A stretch of 64,000 nt of DNA from JAFDZV01 sp964455525. Lineage in GTDB: Bacteria > Bacteroidota > Ignavibacteria > OLB7. Below, in pieces: positions 16,538 through 26,803 of this stretch. The notes beneath the pieces were generated by a model. The model did not search any database. It saw nothing but the letters and a program-made list of their open reading frames with translations, and was not told the origin of the DNA. The stretch lies in the NCBI GenBank assembly GCA_964455525.1, contig CAYVWR010000003.1, positions 334,962-398,961 of the forward strand, given 5' to 3'. The position numbers were made by a program, and so were the translations under genes. Every line of letters begins with the position of its first letter. Position 1 is the first letter of the stretch.

Positions 16538-18661
16538 ATGCTGCTGATAAGATTGCACGTTCGTGCAGGTGTATCGCTCCAGGTTCTGCTGCTGCTGCTT
16601 GCGGTGGCTTCTGCACTGCATGCAGGGGAGCATGATGGCAGGGATCGCTACGCTCTGGTGCTGCCGGATAGCACGGAGGTGGACGCACCTGTGCAGACCA
16701 GCGAGTCACCGTTCAAACGTGGTCGATCGGGCCTGCGTGTGTATGTCTATGGAGACGATGGGCAACTGGTCTCGGATGCCGATGTCCAGGTCTTCTCGCT
16801 GATTGATGCGACGGTTCTTGCGGTCCCGTTCGACACACTGCATCGAGCGTATTCTCTGCGAGTGACCTGGGTGAAGGACTTCGAGTATGAAGAAGTGGAT
16901 AGGGGAATCGCACCGCACCGCTACAAGAAGCTACGGATCAGCAAAGCAGGATATCAGCCTCAGGAGTATTACCTGAACGAGTGTTGTGATGCCGGTCTGG
17001 GCCGGGTCGATATCTATCTGGCACGACCAGGGGAACGCCTGTATTACGATGGGTGCCATGGCATACCGTTCACTCCGCATCGCGACCTTGCCTATGTGGA
17101 GTTTATCTGGAGCGATGCGGGTCATCGGAGGCAGAACCAGAAGGTGTTGAAGGAACTAGGGTTGCAGGTGGTGCGGAACTACCCAGGTGTTGCGATCAAG
17201 GAGACTTCACCGAAGCAGAGAGGTCGGCGAAGCCGTGTTGGCAGCAATGGTGTGGTTGTGCGGAAGTCGGGTGGGGGTGTGTTTGATGCGGTGGGTGATA
17301 CGGTTCTGGGCGCGTTGCGCGGTGATACTCTGGTGCGTACCGCAGGGATGGTGCGTGGCATGAGCGGTGATCGTGTTGATGCTTACGACAACCGCTTGGT
17401 GCTGGTCTTTGGTACTCTTGAGGATGCGTTGCTGGAGAACGACTACGAGACGGTGACGAACCTTTTGTGGGGTATGGGTGCCAGCGATATAGTTGTACAG
17501 TTTGGTGATCGTCTTATCGCGGAGTTCGATGCAGGGATGGGAGAAGGCATCCTGGACATCGCCGATAGCCTTCGGCGAACGCGTTTGTTCGATGCGTTGC
17601 AGAACACGGATGTCGGCACGTTCTCTCACTTCTACCAACGGAGGATCTCAAGGCAGCCGAAGCCGTCCTCGCCCGGCGGGAAGCGCACGCGGGAGGCCAG
17701 CCGATCGGCCTCGCAGTTGCGTTCGTCCGGCACGATCGTCTCTGGCAGTGGTGAGGTGCTGCTGCCGGTGCGTGTGGTTGGTGATTCCGGTGAGGTGGTC
17801 AACAATGTGATCGTGAGTGCATACCGGCACCTGGAATCAATACCGAGGACATCGTTGGCGGTTGGTTATGACTCATCGCGTTCGTTGTATCTGATTCCGT
17901 ACAAGCCTACGAAGATGTCGTGGCTTGTGGCGTGGGCACCGGGTCGTGTACGTCAGGTTCGTCCCCTTTCGAGTTCTGTTCTCTCGGAAGTGATCGATGG
18001 GGTGCTGACCCTGCGGCTGTATAGCGTGCGCCTGGAATATTATTGGCTGGGGAGCTGGAAAGTTCTCTACGAGAGCCGTCCGGACTGGATGAGCCTGAGA
18101 TACAAGCCGGGCCGGTTGGCAGCGGTTGAACGGTTGGTGCAGAGTCTGGATCTGCGTGTCGTGGGAGATCTGGAGCTGGAAGAATTGATAAGAGGCCCTA
18201 TTGTATGGCCATGGGGACCTAATCCATTTCGTTATCGTGAAAACAACCTGGCACGGCTGCGTGAGGCAGAGATACTGATGGTTGCCAAACGCAACGGTGA
18301 GTTGTTCGATCGGTACGACAGTCGGGAGCTGGAAGGATTGCGTGGTGATACAAATGTCATCTTTGCGGGACCGACATCTGCATCGACGCATGTGTATGTT
18401 CATATGCATGATAACGATATTCGCCTACGCTTGTCTGAGAGGATGACATCACGGGATCTAGGCTACCTGGTCGCACCATATGGGTTGAGTCTTGAGTCGG
18501 GAGTGACGGAGGATGCCAAGGATCGTTACAGAGTGAGTCTTCCATTGGGGATGGGTGAAGGAGCCAGGGAGCTGATCGATCGGCTGATTCTAGTAAAAGG
18601 CATTGCAATCCCCAGCAGTGATAATTATCAATTTGAAAGTTGGCTTAAAGGGGAGGATTGA
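16538..18661 (+). CDS. Exported protein of two protease-propeptide-like modules, copy B
   Basis: Amino-acid identical to the copy A product over all 707 residues, including the signal peptide and both modules, and with the same AAAGAAAGG ribosome-binding site. It is followed after 161 bp by the full-length protease gene, so this copy is likely the ancestral arrangement. Identity at the protein level over 2.1 kb points to a very recent duplication or continuing gene conversion. Confidence 0.75.
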   Translation: MLLIRLHVRAGVSLQVLLLLLAVASALHAGEHDGRDRYALVLPDSTEVDAPVQTSESPFKRGRSGLRVYVYGDDGQLVSDADVQVFSLIDATVLAVPFDTLHRAYSLRVTWVKDFEYEEVDRGIAPHRYKKLRISKAGYQPQEYYLNECCDAGLGRVDIYLARPGERLYYDGCHGIPFTPHRDLAYVEFIWSDAGHRRQNQKVLKELGLQVVRNYPGVAIKETSPKQRGRRSRVGSNGVVVRKSGGGVFDAVGDTVLGALRGDTLVRTAGMVRGMSGDRVDAYDNRLVLVFGTLEDALLENDYETVTNLLWGMGASDIVVQFGDRLIAEFDAGMGEGILDIADSLRRTRLFDALQNTDVGTFSHFYQRRISRQPKPSSPGGKRTREASRSASQLRSSGTIVSGSGEVLLPVRVVGDSGEVVNNVIVSAYRHLESIPRTSLAVGYDSSRSLYLIPYKPTKMSWLVAWAPGRVRQVRPLSSSVLSEVIDGVLTLRLYSVRLEYYWLGSWKVLYESRPDWMSLRYKPGRLAAVERLVQSLDLRVVGDLELEELIRGPIVWPWGPNPFRYRENNLARLREAEILMVAKRNGELFDRYDSRELEGLRGDTNVIFAGPTSASTHVYVHMHDNDIRLRLSERMTSRDLGYLVAPYGLSLESGVTEDAKDRYRVSLPLGMGEGARELIDRLILVKGIAIPSSDNYQFESWLKGED

Positions 18662-18822
18662 TCCCCAACGTGCCGATTCGTGCTTTGTGAAGATATCCCG
18701 TGGAAACGATGCGGGATGATATGTCTGGGCTGTGATTGTCCCAGCAAACTCTTGTTGCCCTCTGTCCTCTCGTGATAGTGCAGGGGAGCCAGTATATCAA
18801 GTACACCACAACAACAATTTCT

Positions 18823-21800
18823 ATGAAACGAAGCCAAGTGCGATCGCTGTTTATTCGTGTCTGTGATCCGATGGGAATGCTGATAGGTGATGCCACTGTG
18901 TCGGTGCGGAGCAGTGATGGGGTTGTGGAGCGTGTTGCCTCGGGTGTGGATAGGATAGGGCATGGTGTGAAGAAGGAGTATAATCATTATATCAAAGATA
19001 TTGAGCCAGGAACATATATCCTGGAGATCAGCCGACCAGGGTCGATACTGGAGCGCTTGGTAGTTGATATGCCGGATACTGGTCGGTATCTGGAATGTAT
19101 GCTCCACGCAAAGGATAGTGAGTATGGGTATCGGGCAGGCCGGAGCGCTGGATATTGCACGGGAGCACTGGAAGTAGCCGTGATGCATGCTGGCAGAGTT
19201 GAAGATTGTGATCTGCGTGGTACTCGGGAAGTCGCTGAGAGTTTTGGGCTGCATCTGTCCGGGATATTCAAAAATGCTGATGGGGTAACACAGGTGTTTT
19301 CGCCTGGTGCCGATGGCTGCAATGAGAATGAGAGGGATATCCTGAAGAAGTGTAGTGATGCACTTCACACTGCGGGGATCTATAGCCACATAGGTATCGT
19401 TCTTGAGAGGAATGAAGGGGCCATACATGTAGCAACGGGCATCATTCTTGCCAAATGCCTGCCTGGGATCGATGTTCAGTATGTACGAGATACGATCGAA
19501 CGTGCCAGCCTGGAAATAGTGTATGAACATTCACCTGTAAGCCGCCTCTTTGAGATTGCGGTCAACGATGTTGCTGGAAAGAACATAGTGGATTCATGCA
19601 GAACATTGATGGAATCCGGAGTGTTTGAATCCGCTGATCCCATGGCAACCGTAACCGCTGAACTGTTAAGCGGGAGTCAGGTGATCCCCAGTGATTTTCT
19701 CTTTCCTCTTCAGTGGCATCTCGCAACAGCAAATGTGCCGGAAGCATGGGCCATCCTACAAAGTCATGGTAGACCATCCACCGAGGTGAACGATCTGACG
19801 TATGGAAGCGCCGATGTGGTTATCGCTATTGTCGATACCGGCGTTGATTCATCGAAGTATGAAGATGAACCTGATGGAGAAGGCGCTCCCAACCATACGG
19901 ACTTTATAGGGAATGTGCGCGGCGGTCTGCTTGCCCCTCTTATCGGATCGAAAAAAGTTTACAAGATCTATGATATGCGGACATTCAAACGTACGGATAA
20001 CCATGGCAATCGCGATCCGAATATTCGTGGTGGGATGTACCCTGATAATTACAAGGTAACCTTGTCGCATGGGGTTTCATGTGCAGCCATTGCCACTGCC
20101 ATGGCAAATGGCAGGGGAAGCGTGGGTGTTGCACCCAATGCGCGCCTCATTAGCATTCGTACCGCTCAGCAAGGGACGAATCTGAATCAAATTAACAGGA
20201 ATACATGGTCATGGCTTGTGGGGCTGGACCCAGGATGGACCACCAATGGACCTGTGTATGATCCGTATGATATTCTTCCGGCGCAGTTTGGCACGCCCGG
20301 TAATCCAGGGCCGGGCGCGGATATCATCTCTAATAGTATGAGATTTAAGTACTTGGCGGAGAACTTTGATGCCGATATGCGAAACATTAGCGATGTGTGC
20401 TGGTACGGGCGGCAGCGAAGAGGTGCTATCTTCGTATTAGGGGCGGGCAATGATGATAGTAGCATTATGGATAGGCAGATGTTCGGATATCATCGTCGCA
20501 TCATTGTTGTTGCAGCTTCTACTCTGGATTCCAAAGGGGTGGAGATCCGTGCTCCATATAGCAGCTATGGTGACAATTCCAGAGAGGTATATCCGCCTAA
20601 GGATAATTCTGGAAATAATGAAGGCTCTGAAGTCGAAAAGAAAAAAGAGATCCCTGACAGAAAACCCGACTGGCTCTATGTAGATGTTTCTGCTCCATCT
20701 GCTAACTATCCGGAATGCGACAATAATCCTCTGTATGCTGAGCTTACAATAAATGAAGATGGATCTGTTGGGCCTCCGGATGATACCTATAAGGTTTTTG
20801 GCCCTCGGCCCCATATGGTCAATCGCCCACCATACAACCGTGCGATTGTCACAGCCGGTATGTTCGAGGATACGCGGGACTTTCTGCTTGGAGGCACTCT
20901 CTATCCACCAACGGATGAGAGTGCCAGAGTAAGCCAGCTCACACGCAGTAATCTGCCCGGAGATCATATCCGGGAAACCACACTGTGGGAGGCTGTGGAT
21001 GCCCCTGTATCGAACGCTACCCGTGTAAAGGTTGTCAAGGTGGCAAATGTGCCAGGGATTACCTATGCTCCCCACGATGCGGTCGTGATAGGAAAGGTCG
21101 GTTATAATGAAAATGGAGTCGATGAAACCGCCATCAATGAGGTTGAGTCCTCCGTTGTGGTCGGTGTCACCGAATACCCCGATTATACGGAACTGGAACT
21201 GGATGGTTATCTGTGGAATGCACACGCTGCGGGCGCACCGGTATATACGGGGAAACGGAGCTATGTGGATCATTTCAGCGGGACATCGATGTCCACGCCC
21301 CTGGTTGCCGGCACGGCTGCCCTTATACTCTCGGCAAATCCATACCTCACCAACATCGAGGTTCGCGAGATATTGCGATCGACGGCTGTAAAGATCGATA
21401 TGCATGGAGGTATGTGGCTTAGTACTCAGTTCAGAAGCCAGAGAGATAAAACAATCTTATCTCGTGATCGGGTTGCTCCTGCAATAGGTGTGCAGCCTCC
21501 TATCTTCAAGCCTATCACGTCATCGTTAGGCATTGCAATCGACGCTGTCGCCGATAGTGGAAAATTCTCCAGGATCACTATTGCGGAAAATCAAAGCCGT
21601 GCGGGTTTCAGTGTTGGCCAGGCCGTTCTGATAGGCGCAGAGACATTGCTTGTTCGGGCCGCGACATTGCCGCCGAACCCGATCCAGCCTGTGACGATCA
21701 CGGTCGAGAGTACCGACGGATTCCACCCTGGCCAGATTATCCGGATTGGTGATGCGGATACCACATATTTTGCCGGGTTTCCAGTGAGACGGAATGATGG

Positions 21801-24800
21801 CAGTGACGATAGCATGGATCAGAGTACGGAGGAGCCGGAGGCACGTGGCAGGATTATCGGGCTTGACCGTAAGAAGATCCTTGTAGGAAATACCAGAACC
21901 TATCAGGCAGGCCAGGCTATCCTGATAGGTGGGGTACGGTATGTTATAGAATTTGTCCAGGGAACATTCAAGTTGCTGCTGACAACGGAGTATGCGGGCG
22001 AAAACCACTGGCCCCATGTTCCCCGTATGGAGGTGGTCCCGGCCGATGTGCTTGAGGGCACCGTCGAAGAAATCGTGAGCGATACGCAGATGACCGTGAT
22101 CTATACGGGGCCGGGGAAAAGCTTCACCACGACTCCCAAGCCTCTTGTCCGTGTTAAGGGAACCGAGTCCTCGGTGATTATGGATCTTCCCGGCGACGAT
22201 GCCAGGGCGGTTATCGTGCAGCGCCTCGGGAATGTGCATACTGAGGCTGACAAGAAGATGGTGCTCGGCGGCAGGACGCCATACTATAGCCGCCACCTGG
22301 GGTTTGGCAGGGTGGATGCCGCCGCCGCCGTGAGCGCTGCATTCAGTTATAGCCACAACGACAGGGATCTGATGGTACGTAAGTATATGGGGGATAATGG
22401 CACTACACGGCCCGATATGGCATATGAGGCTCTGAAGCTCAGCCCTGATATCTGGCTGAGCAACAGTGGTGATTCCGTTCTGCCCGCCGACGATGCCTAT
22501 GGAACGCCTGCGCCCCACCAGACCTTTGCGTCCAATCAGCCCAGATGGATCTATGTACGGGTGAAAAATCGTGGCACGAAGCCAAGCCTGGAAGCATCGG
22601 TGCGATTTTATGTGGCAGTCAGGGACCGTGCGGAGATTCTGAAGTTCACGATGGATGATTTCCAGCAATCAAGGATCGATGGGGTGCCGTTTACGGTGTC
22701 AAGTGGCAATATCGGCACTCAGTATGTGGAAGAAGCATACCTCTTCCCCTTTGATGCTACCGATATGAGCGGTATACCCCATAACAGGACAATGGTGGTA
22801 CGGACAAATAAATGGGAGCTTGCCAATCTGCCGCTCGATGCCGTATTGTCGGGGCGCAAACGGATTTTTGTGCTTGCCGAGATCACCCCCCATGATGGGC
22901 GCGTCAAAGGGGCTGACAATAACTATATCGACACCATCTACAACAAGGAGAACTTTCTCGATATCCGTAATGATAACAACGTCGCGTTTCGTGAGGTGAT
23001 CTTTGCCGATGTTCAGGTCAAGGGGCAGCCCGATGGCGAGCCTCTGCAAAAGCAGTACCCGGCGCCGAGATCCGGCAGGAAAAAATCTCAACTGTTCAGG
23101 ATTGATCTGCTCGACCGGGTTGGGGCATTTGTTGCTGAAAATGTCGTCGTGGAGGTGACCGGAGTTTGTGCGGGCCTATCTTCGGCGGTGGAGTTTTATC
23201 ATACATCCGGCACCGGCTGGCGAACCAGCGATCCTGGAGCCGACTGGATCTCCTTTGATGGTCCGCCCATGACGACGCACCCCGCCACCACCACCCCATC
23301 CAATCCTGTCAGCATACCCGAAGCCGCGGTGGGGGACCTGTACGAAATGTTCTTTACCGGCACGTTTGCCGTTGATACTACATGGCAGTCCATCTCCATC
23401 ATCGCTGTGATTCATGATGACGAAGGAAGGGAGCTTGGGCGTAGCGGATGGGCCGCACAGATCGTGGAGGAGCCTGTCAGGTATGATGTTCTCGCTGATG
23501 CCGCCGTTGCCCGCCCTGCTCTCTCCGCCTTTGCAGATATGAGCCTACTGGACGAGCAGATAAGTGAATCGATGGCCTACGGCCCGCAGTCGTCCCTGGT
23601 GTTTCGTAGTACCAATAGCTTCACCTCGCAGGCCGATAGTGTGCCGGCCTATGCCGCCGCCGATGGTGTTGCGATGATACAGCGGATGGTCGATCCGGAG
23701 ACCGGGCTGGTCGATGAGCAGCGTGTGAACCTGATTATTGCGCCGCGTGGCGGGTCTGGCGTTGCTATTCAGCCTGTCCAGTATTTTGTCTATCGTGGTC
23801 TCAGGATCGGCGATTTCCTGGGAGGGCCTGCAACCGGGAACGGCGGGGTCGATTATATCCAGGTGCGCTCCGGTCCAGCCGATGAGAACGACACCAGCGT
23901 CTCGGCTTTTATCAGGGAGATCTACAGAGGCATGGAGATGCGCCGTCAGGAGATGGTCGCCGCCGGAATTCCTTCGGGTGATATCCCGGATATCGAAAAC
24001 GATCCGTTGTCGAGCAGCATTCTGGGATGGGAGGCGAGCGCCAGCCTGGAAAGCACGAACGATCTCCCCCTGGATGATTTTTTCAATCGATTCGATGAAC
24101 TGCGCCAGCTTCCGCTGGTGCGCAGGGGAATGCATCTCGGCGATTTTCATGCCGGGGAGGAGGCAGAGTTCGGCATCGATATCGCGCTGCAAGGGGACTA
24201 TGCGGTCCCGCTGACGTTTGCGTATGCGCGCAGAGCCTACCATGAGATCAATCTGCTGGAGGATGAGCCTGCCTCGGAGTGGGAGGAACGGCGGCGGCGC
24301 GAGGATGCGCGCAATTTTATCGATGCGGCGGCCTACTATGGCATGCACGGCTCGATCGGCGTCTACGATCATCAGGGGAGGTTGCGGCGGGGGGAGGAAC
24401 TCTACAACGATCTGCTCCTTCCCTTCCTCAACAGAAACCGGGTCTATATCGATATCCGGAACGAGGCAGGATACTCGATGAACTATTCCGGCAATTATAT
24501 GATGGATGGGGCACAGGTGAAGGTGGGATCGGACCTTGCCTTGATGTACGCTGATATCTATGCCACCGATGGCTGGCCGATCGGCATGATAGAGCGCTCG
24601 CATAGCGAGATTCTCTCGGGAGAAGATGGCATCTTCTATCTCTCGCTCGCTGTTGCGGATAATACGCTTCCGCTCCTGTATGTAGAGCAGGGTATAGTGC
24701 AGGGCCAGCTCCACCAGGGCTTTGTGCCGGGGAGTTGGCTGCTGGCCCAGGGGACGGAATGGACCTTCCCGGTCGGATTTCGGCTTCCGCAGGTAGAAGA

Positions 24801-26787
24801 AGGCGGGCAGATGCGCGATCTGGCCGGTATGATCCGGCTCCGCTATCTGCGCCAGATTCCTGCGGTGCCGGGGCTTGCAGTGGGGAACGTAGTGGCGGCG
24901 GAGCACTATACCGATAATATCTTCGGTCCGGTGGATGCCGGTGTTGCCTGGGATGCCGCTCCGGGAAATTCGCCGATGAATCATCTGCAACAGACCCGAT
25001 GGGACCGGCTTCACGAAAGGCGATATGCGGATGGTCGGCAGACCGGCCATGGTATCTCCTTTGGCGCGCTTATGGAACGTGGCATCGCGGTGCGGAGCGG
25101 GCAGGTGCTCTTCTACAACGTCGCCGTCGATTTCTACAGCATAAGCGGAGGGGTGGTGCCAAAGGGGAGAGGGGCGGGAGTGGGCTTCGGCCCGCAGCAG
25201 AATTTCCTGGAGGCATCCTCGATCTTCAATGGTTATAATGTGGAGACGAGCGAGATAGCCCAGCCTGTGGCCGCGACGCTGTATAGGCTGGTTCCACAGG
25301 ACGATAACGTTGTGCGCGAAGGGGTGATGATGCTTGGTATTACCGCCAGTGAACGGGCGCTGCTCGCCGATGCTGCCGCTGTTGTGCTGAGCCGCTATCA
25401 CGAGCGGAATCTGGTGCTTGAAGAACGCCAGATCGTGGGCGCCGAGGCCTCCGTCTACAGTCTGAAGGTCCGTGGCCTCCACAAGGACACCCATCAGAGC
25501 TATGATGCGGAGCCGACCTCGGAGATTCATGTTTACTCCAGAGATGGTCTCTTTTTTGTCTCGGCGGAATTCACCATGCCGGATTTCCTTCCCGACATCT
25601 ATCTGCCAAACGCGGAGGAACTGCGTGCGGCCACGCCGGAGCCGACAGCGATCCTGGAGAACCATCCGGTGATGGCGATGTTGATCGCTGGCTTTGAACA
25701 TGCGTTGTCGTCGATTCCTGATAACGATATGGCCAGGGAATCGCTGAAAGCGGCGATCGATATTTACGGAGAAGATCTCTGGGCCGAGGCGACCGCGTTT
25801 ACTCTCGATGGAGGTGCTGACGACCGGATACTCTACTGGGCCAGGCTGAGGATGGCTGCGGTGTTGAAAGGGCATCCCCGTCTGCTGAAGAACTCGCAGG
25901 AGCAGGCCGAGGTGGTGCGCTATTTCGAGGAGACGACCCGCGGGTTCGCTCAGGCCACATTTGCCAATGCCACCACAGGGGCCATGAAGATTCTGCTGGT
26001 CGGCTTCGATCCCTACGCGCTTGGCGGTGCTGGCGTAACCAACAGCAATTCCGGGGGGATGGTGGCTCTCGGAATGCACGGCAAGAGCATAACAGAGGGA
26101 GATGCCACAGGGCATATCAACAGCGTTATCCTCCCGATTCGCTATCGCGATTTCGATGATGGGATGGTAGAGCGCCTGTTTAGCCCCTTCCTGTATGGAA
26201 ATACCACGGTGGATATGATCGTGGCCGTGAATATGAATGGAGGCCACGGCATGTTCAGTCTGGCGCGATTTGCCGCACGCGCCAGAACCGGAGGATTCCC
26301 GGATAATGCCGATCGGAAATCGGTCGGGGCAATTGGAGCAGGAACCGGCTGGAATGAATTCTACCAGACGAGCCTGCCAGTGCAGGAGATGATGCAGGGG
26401 GAGATCGGGCGTACGCCGCAACAGATATTCTTTTATGACCAGTCGTACCGGTTGATCGATCCCACTGGCGTCCCGCTAGAGCATGGGCGTGCGGGAATCG
26501 ATGCAGGGGCGATCAACAGCGATCTGAACGAATCGCTGCCGCTTGGGGGAACCGCTGTGGCGGGGTCGGCCGGAAGCTATCTGCCGAACGAGTTTTTCTA
26601 CCGGCTTGCGCGGTTGCGTGCGCAGCCTCCGGGAACGGAGCCTTCGCCGAATGTACGCCTGGGATATCTCGGCATTCCAAGCGTAAACGTCTCGGCGGTT
26701 ACCGGTGGAGTGCTCTCCCGAAGCCAGATCATGAACGAGCTGGAAGAGGCATTGAAACGGGCGCTGGCCGGGCTGGGCGAAGGTTAG
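18823..26787 (+). CDS. Giant S8 (subtilisin-like) serine protease with propeptide-like N-terminus and degenerate pyroglutamyl-peptidase-like C-terminus
   Basis: About 2654 residues from ATG 18823; a TTG at 18736 would add a short hydrophobic stretch (TLVALCPLVIV) without preceding basic residues, a poor signal peptide. Residues 1-320 are propeptide-like. The catalytic triad is intact: D338 (IAIVDTGVD), H416 (LSHGVSCAAIATA) and S822 (FSGTSMSTPLVAG), with oxyanion N543 (GAGND). The spacing from H to S is long, indicating an insertion of well over 100 residues with a charged KKKEIPDRKP stretch. Next come beta-rich regions, including a CARDB-like piece (WIYVRVKNRG, about 1250). Residues about 2388-2640 resemble pyroglutamyl peptidase I (KILLVGFDPYALGG, SAGSYLPNEFFYRL) but lack its catalytic residues. 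The role is unknown; the neighbours suggest a dedicated multi-protein system. Confidence 0.88.
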   Translation: MKRSQVRSLFIRVCDPMGMLIGDATVSVRSSDGVVERVASGVDRIGHGVKKEYNHYIKDIEPGTYILEISRPGSILERLVVDMPDTGRYLECMLHAKDSEYGYRAGRSAGYCTGALEVAVMHAGRVEDCDLRGTREVAESFGLHLSGIFKNADGVTQVFSPGADGCNENERDILKKCSDALHTAGIYSHIGIVLERNEGAIHVATGIILAKCLPGIDVQYVRDTIERASLEIVYEHSPVSRLFEIAVNDVAGKNIVDSCRTLMESGVFESADPMATVTAELLSGSQVIPSDFLFPLQWHLATANVPEAWAILQSHGRPSTEVNDLTYGSADVVIAIVDTGVDSSKYEDEPDGEGAPNHTDFIGNVRGGLLAPLIGSKKVYKIYDMRTFKRTDNHGNRDPNIRGGMYPDNYKVTLSHGVSCAAIATAMANGRGSVGVAPNARLISIRTAQQGTNLNQINRNTWSWLVGLDPGWTTNGPVYDPYDILPAQFGTPGNPGPGADIISNSMRFKYLAENFDADMRNISDVCWYGRQRRGAIFVLGAGNDDSSIMDRQMFGYHRRIIVVAASTLDSKGVEIRAPYSSYGDNSREVYPPKDNSGNNEGSEVEKKKEIPDRKPDWLYVDVSAPSANYPECDNNPLYAELTINEDGSVGPPDDTYKVFGPRPHMVNRPPYNRAIVTAGMFEDTRDFLLGGTLYPPTDESARVSQLTRSNLPGDHIRETTLWEAVDAPVSNATRVKVVKVANVPGITYAPHDAVVIGKVGYNENGVDETAINEVESSVVVGVTEYPDYTELELDGYLWNAHAAGAPVYTGKRSYVDHFSGTSMSTPLVAGTAALILSANPYLTNIEVREILRSTAVKIDMHGGMWLSTQFRSQRDKTILSRDRVAPAIGVQPPIFKPITSSLGIAIDAVADSGKFSRITIAENQSRAGFSVGQAVLIGAETLLVRAATLPPNPIQPVTITVESTDGFHPGQIIRIGDADTTYFAGFPVRRNDGSDDSMDQSTEEPEARGRIIGLDRKKILVGNTRTYQAGQAILIGGVRYVIEFVQGTFKLLLTTEYAGENHWPHVPRMEVVPADVLEGTVEEIVSDTQMTVIYTGPGKSFTTTPKPLVRVKGTESSVIMDLPGDDARAVIVQRLGNVHTEADKKMVLGGRTPYYSRHLGFGRVDAAAAVSAAFSYSHNDRDLMVRKYMGDNGTTRPDMAYEALKLSPDIWLSNSGDSVLPADDAYGTPAPHQTFASNQPRWIYVRVKNRGTKPSLEASVRFYVAVRDRAEILKFTMDDFQQSRIDGVPFTVSSGNIGTQYVEEAYLFPFDATDMSGIPHNRTMVVRTNKWELANLPLDAVLSGRKRIFVLAEITPHDGRVKGADNNYIDTIYNKENFLDIRNDNNVAFREVIFADVQVKGQPDGEPLQKQYPAPRSGRKKSQLFRIDLLDRVGAFVAENVVVEVTGVCAGLSSAVEFYHTSGTGWRTSDPGADWISFDGPPMTTHPATTTPSNPVSIPEAAVGDLYEMFFTGTFAVDTTWQSISIIAVIHDDEGRELGRSGWAAQIVEEPVRYDVLADAAVARPALSAFADMSLLDEQISESMAYGPQSSLVFRSTNSFTSQADSVPAYAAADGVAMIQRMVDPETGLVDEQRVNLIIAPRGGSGVAIQPVQYFVYRGLRIGDFLGGPATGNGGVDYIQVRSGPADENDTSVSAFIREIYRGMEMRRQEMVAAGIPSGDIPDIENDPLSSSILGWEASASLESTNDLPLDDFFNRFDELRQLPLVRRGMHLGDFHAGEEAEFGIDIALQGDYAVPLTFAYARRAYHEINLLEDEPASEWEERRRREDARNFIDAAAYYGMHGSIGVYDHQGRLRRGEELYNDLLLPFLNRNRVYIDIRNEAGYSMNYSGNYMMDGAQVKVGSDLALMYADIYATDGWPIGMIERSHSEILSGEDGIFYLSLAVADNTLPLLYVEQGIVQGQLHQGFVPGSWLLAQGTEWTFPVGFRLPQVEEGGQMRDLAGMIRLRYLRQIPAVPGLAVGNVVAAEHYTDNIFGPVDAGVAWDAAPGNSPMNHLQQTRWDRLHERRYADGRQTGHGISFGALMERGIAVRSGQVLFYNVAVDFYSISGGVVPKGRGAGVGFGPQQNFLEASSIFNGYNVETSEIAQPVAATLYRLVPQDDNVVREGVMMLGITASERALLADAAAVVLSRYHERNLVLEERQIVGAEASVYSLKVRGLHKDTHQSYDAEPTSEIHVYSRDGLFFVSAEFTMPDFLPDIYLPNAEELRAATPEPTAILENHPVMAMLIAGFEHALSSIPDNDMARESLKAAIDIYGEDLWAEATAFTLDGGADDRILYWARLRMAAVLKGHPRLLKNSQEQAEVVRYFEETTRGFAQATFANATTGAMKILLVGFDPYALGGAGVTNSNSGGMVALGMHGKSITEGDATGHINSVILPIRYRDFDDGMVERLFSPFLYGNTTVDMIVAVNMNGGHGMFSLARFAARARTGGFPDNADRKSVGAIGAGTGWNEFYQTSLPVQEMMQGEIGRTPQQIFFYDQSYRLIDPTGVPLEHGRAGIDAGAINSDLNESLPLGGTAVAGSAGSYLPNEFFYRLARLRAQPPGTEPSPNVRLGYLGIPSVNVSAVTGGVLSRSQIMNELEEALKRALAGLGEG

Positions 26788-26803
26788 GCGCCGGAATACC
26801 ACT

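Larger units (their letters stand above)
13534..19268 (+). repeat. Tandem direct duplication, two copies of about 2.86 kb
   Basis: Copy A covers 13534-16397 and copy B 16405-19268, offset 2871 bp, separated by 7 bp. The proteins encoded are identical across both copies. By eye I found substitutions only close to the ends: 13557 versus 16428 (G/A) and 16383 versus 19254 (C/T). Both outer ends carry a similar short sequence (GATATGAAAAA at the left, GATATTCAAAAA at the right), consistent with duplication through microhomology. Each copy contains one full 707-codon gene and the first about 150 codons of the protease gene. Confidence 0.95.

Noticed and set aside
23545..26421. 958-codon minus-strand open frame
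   Set aside because: It is antisense to the giant protease, is rich in arginine, histidine and isoleucine as shadow frames are in this genome, and has no domain signature.
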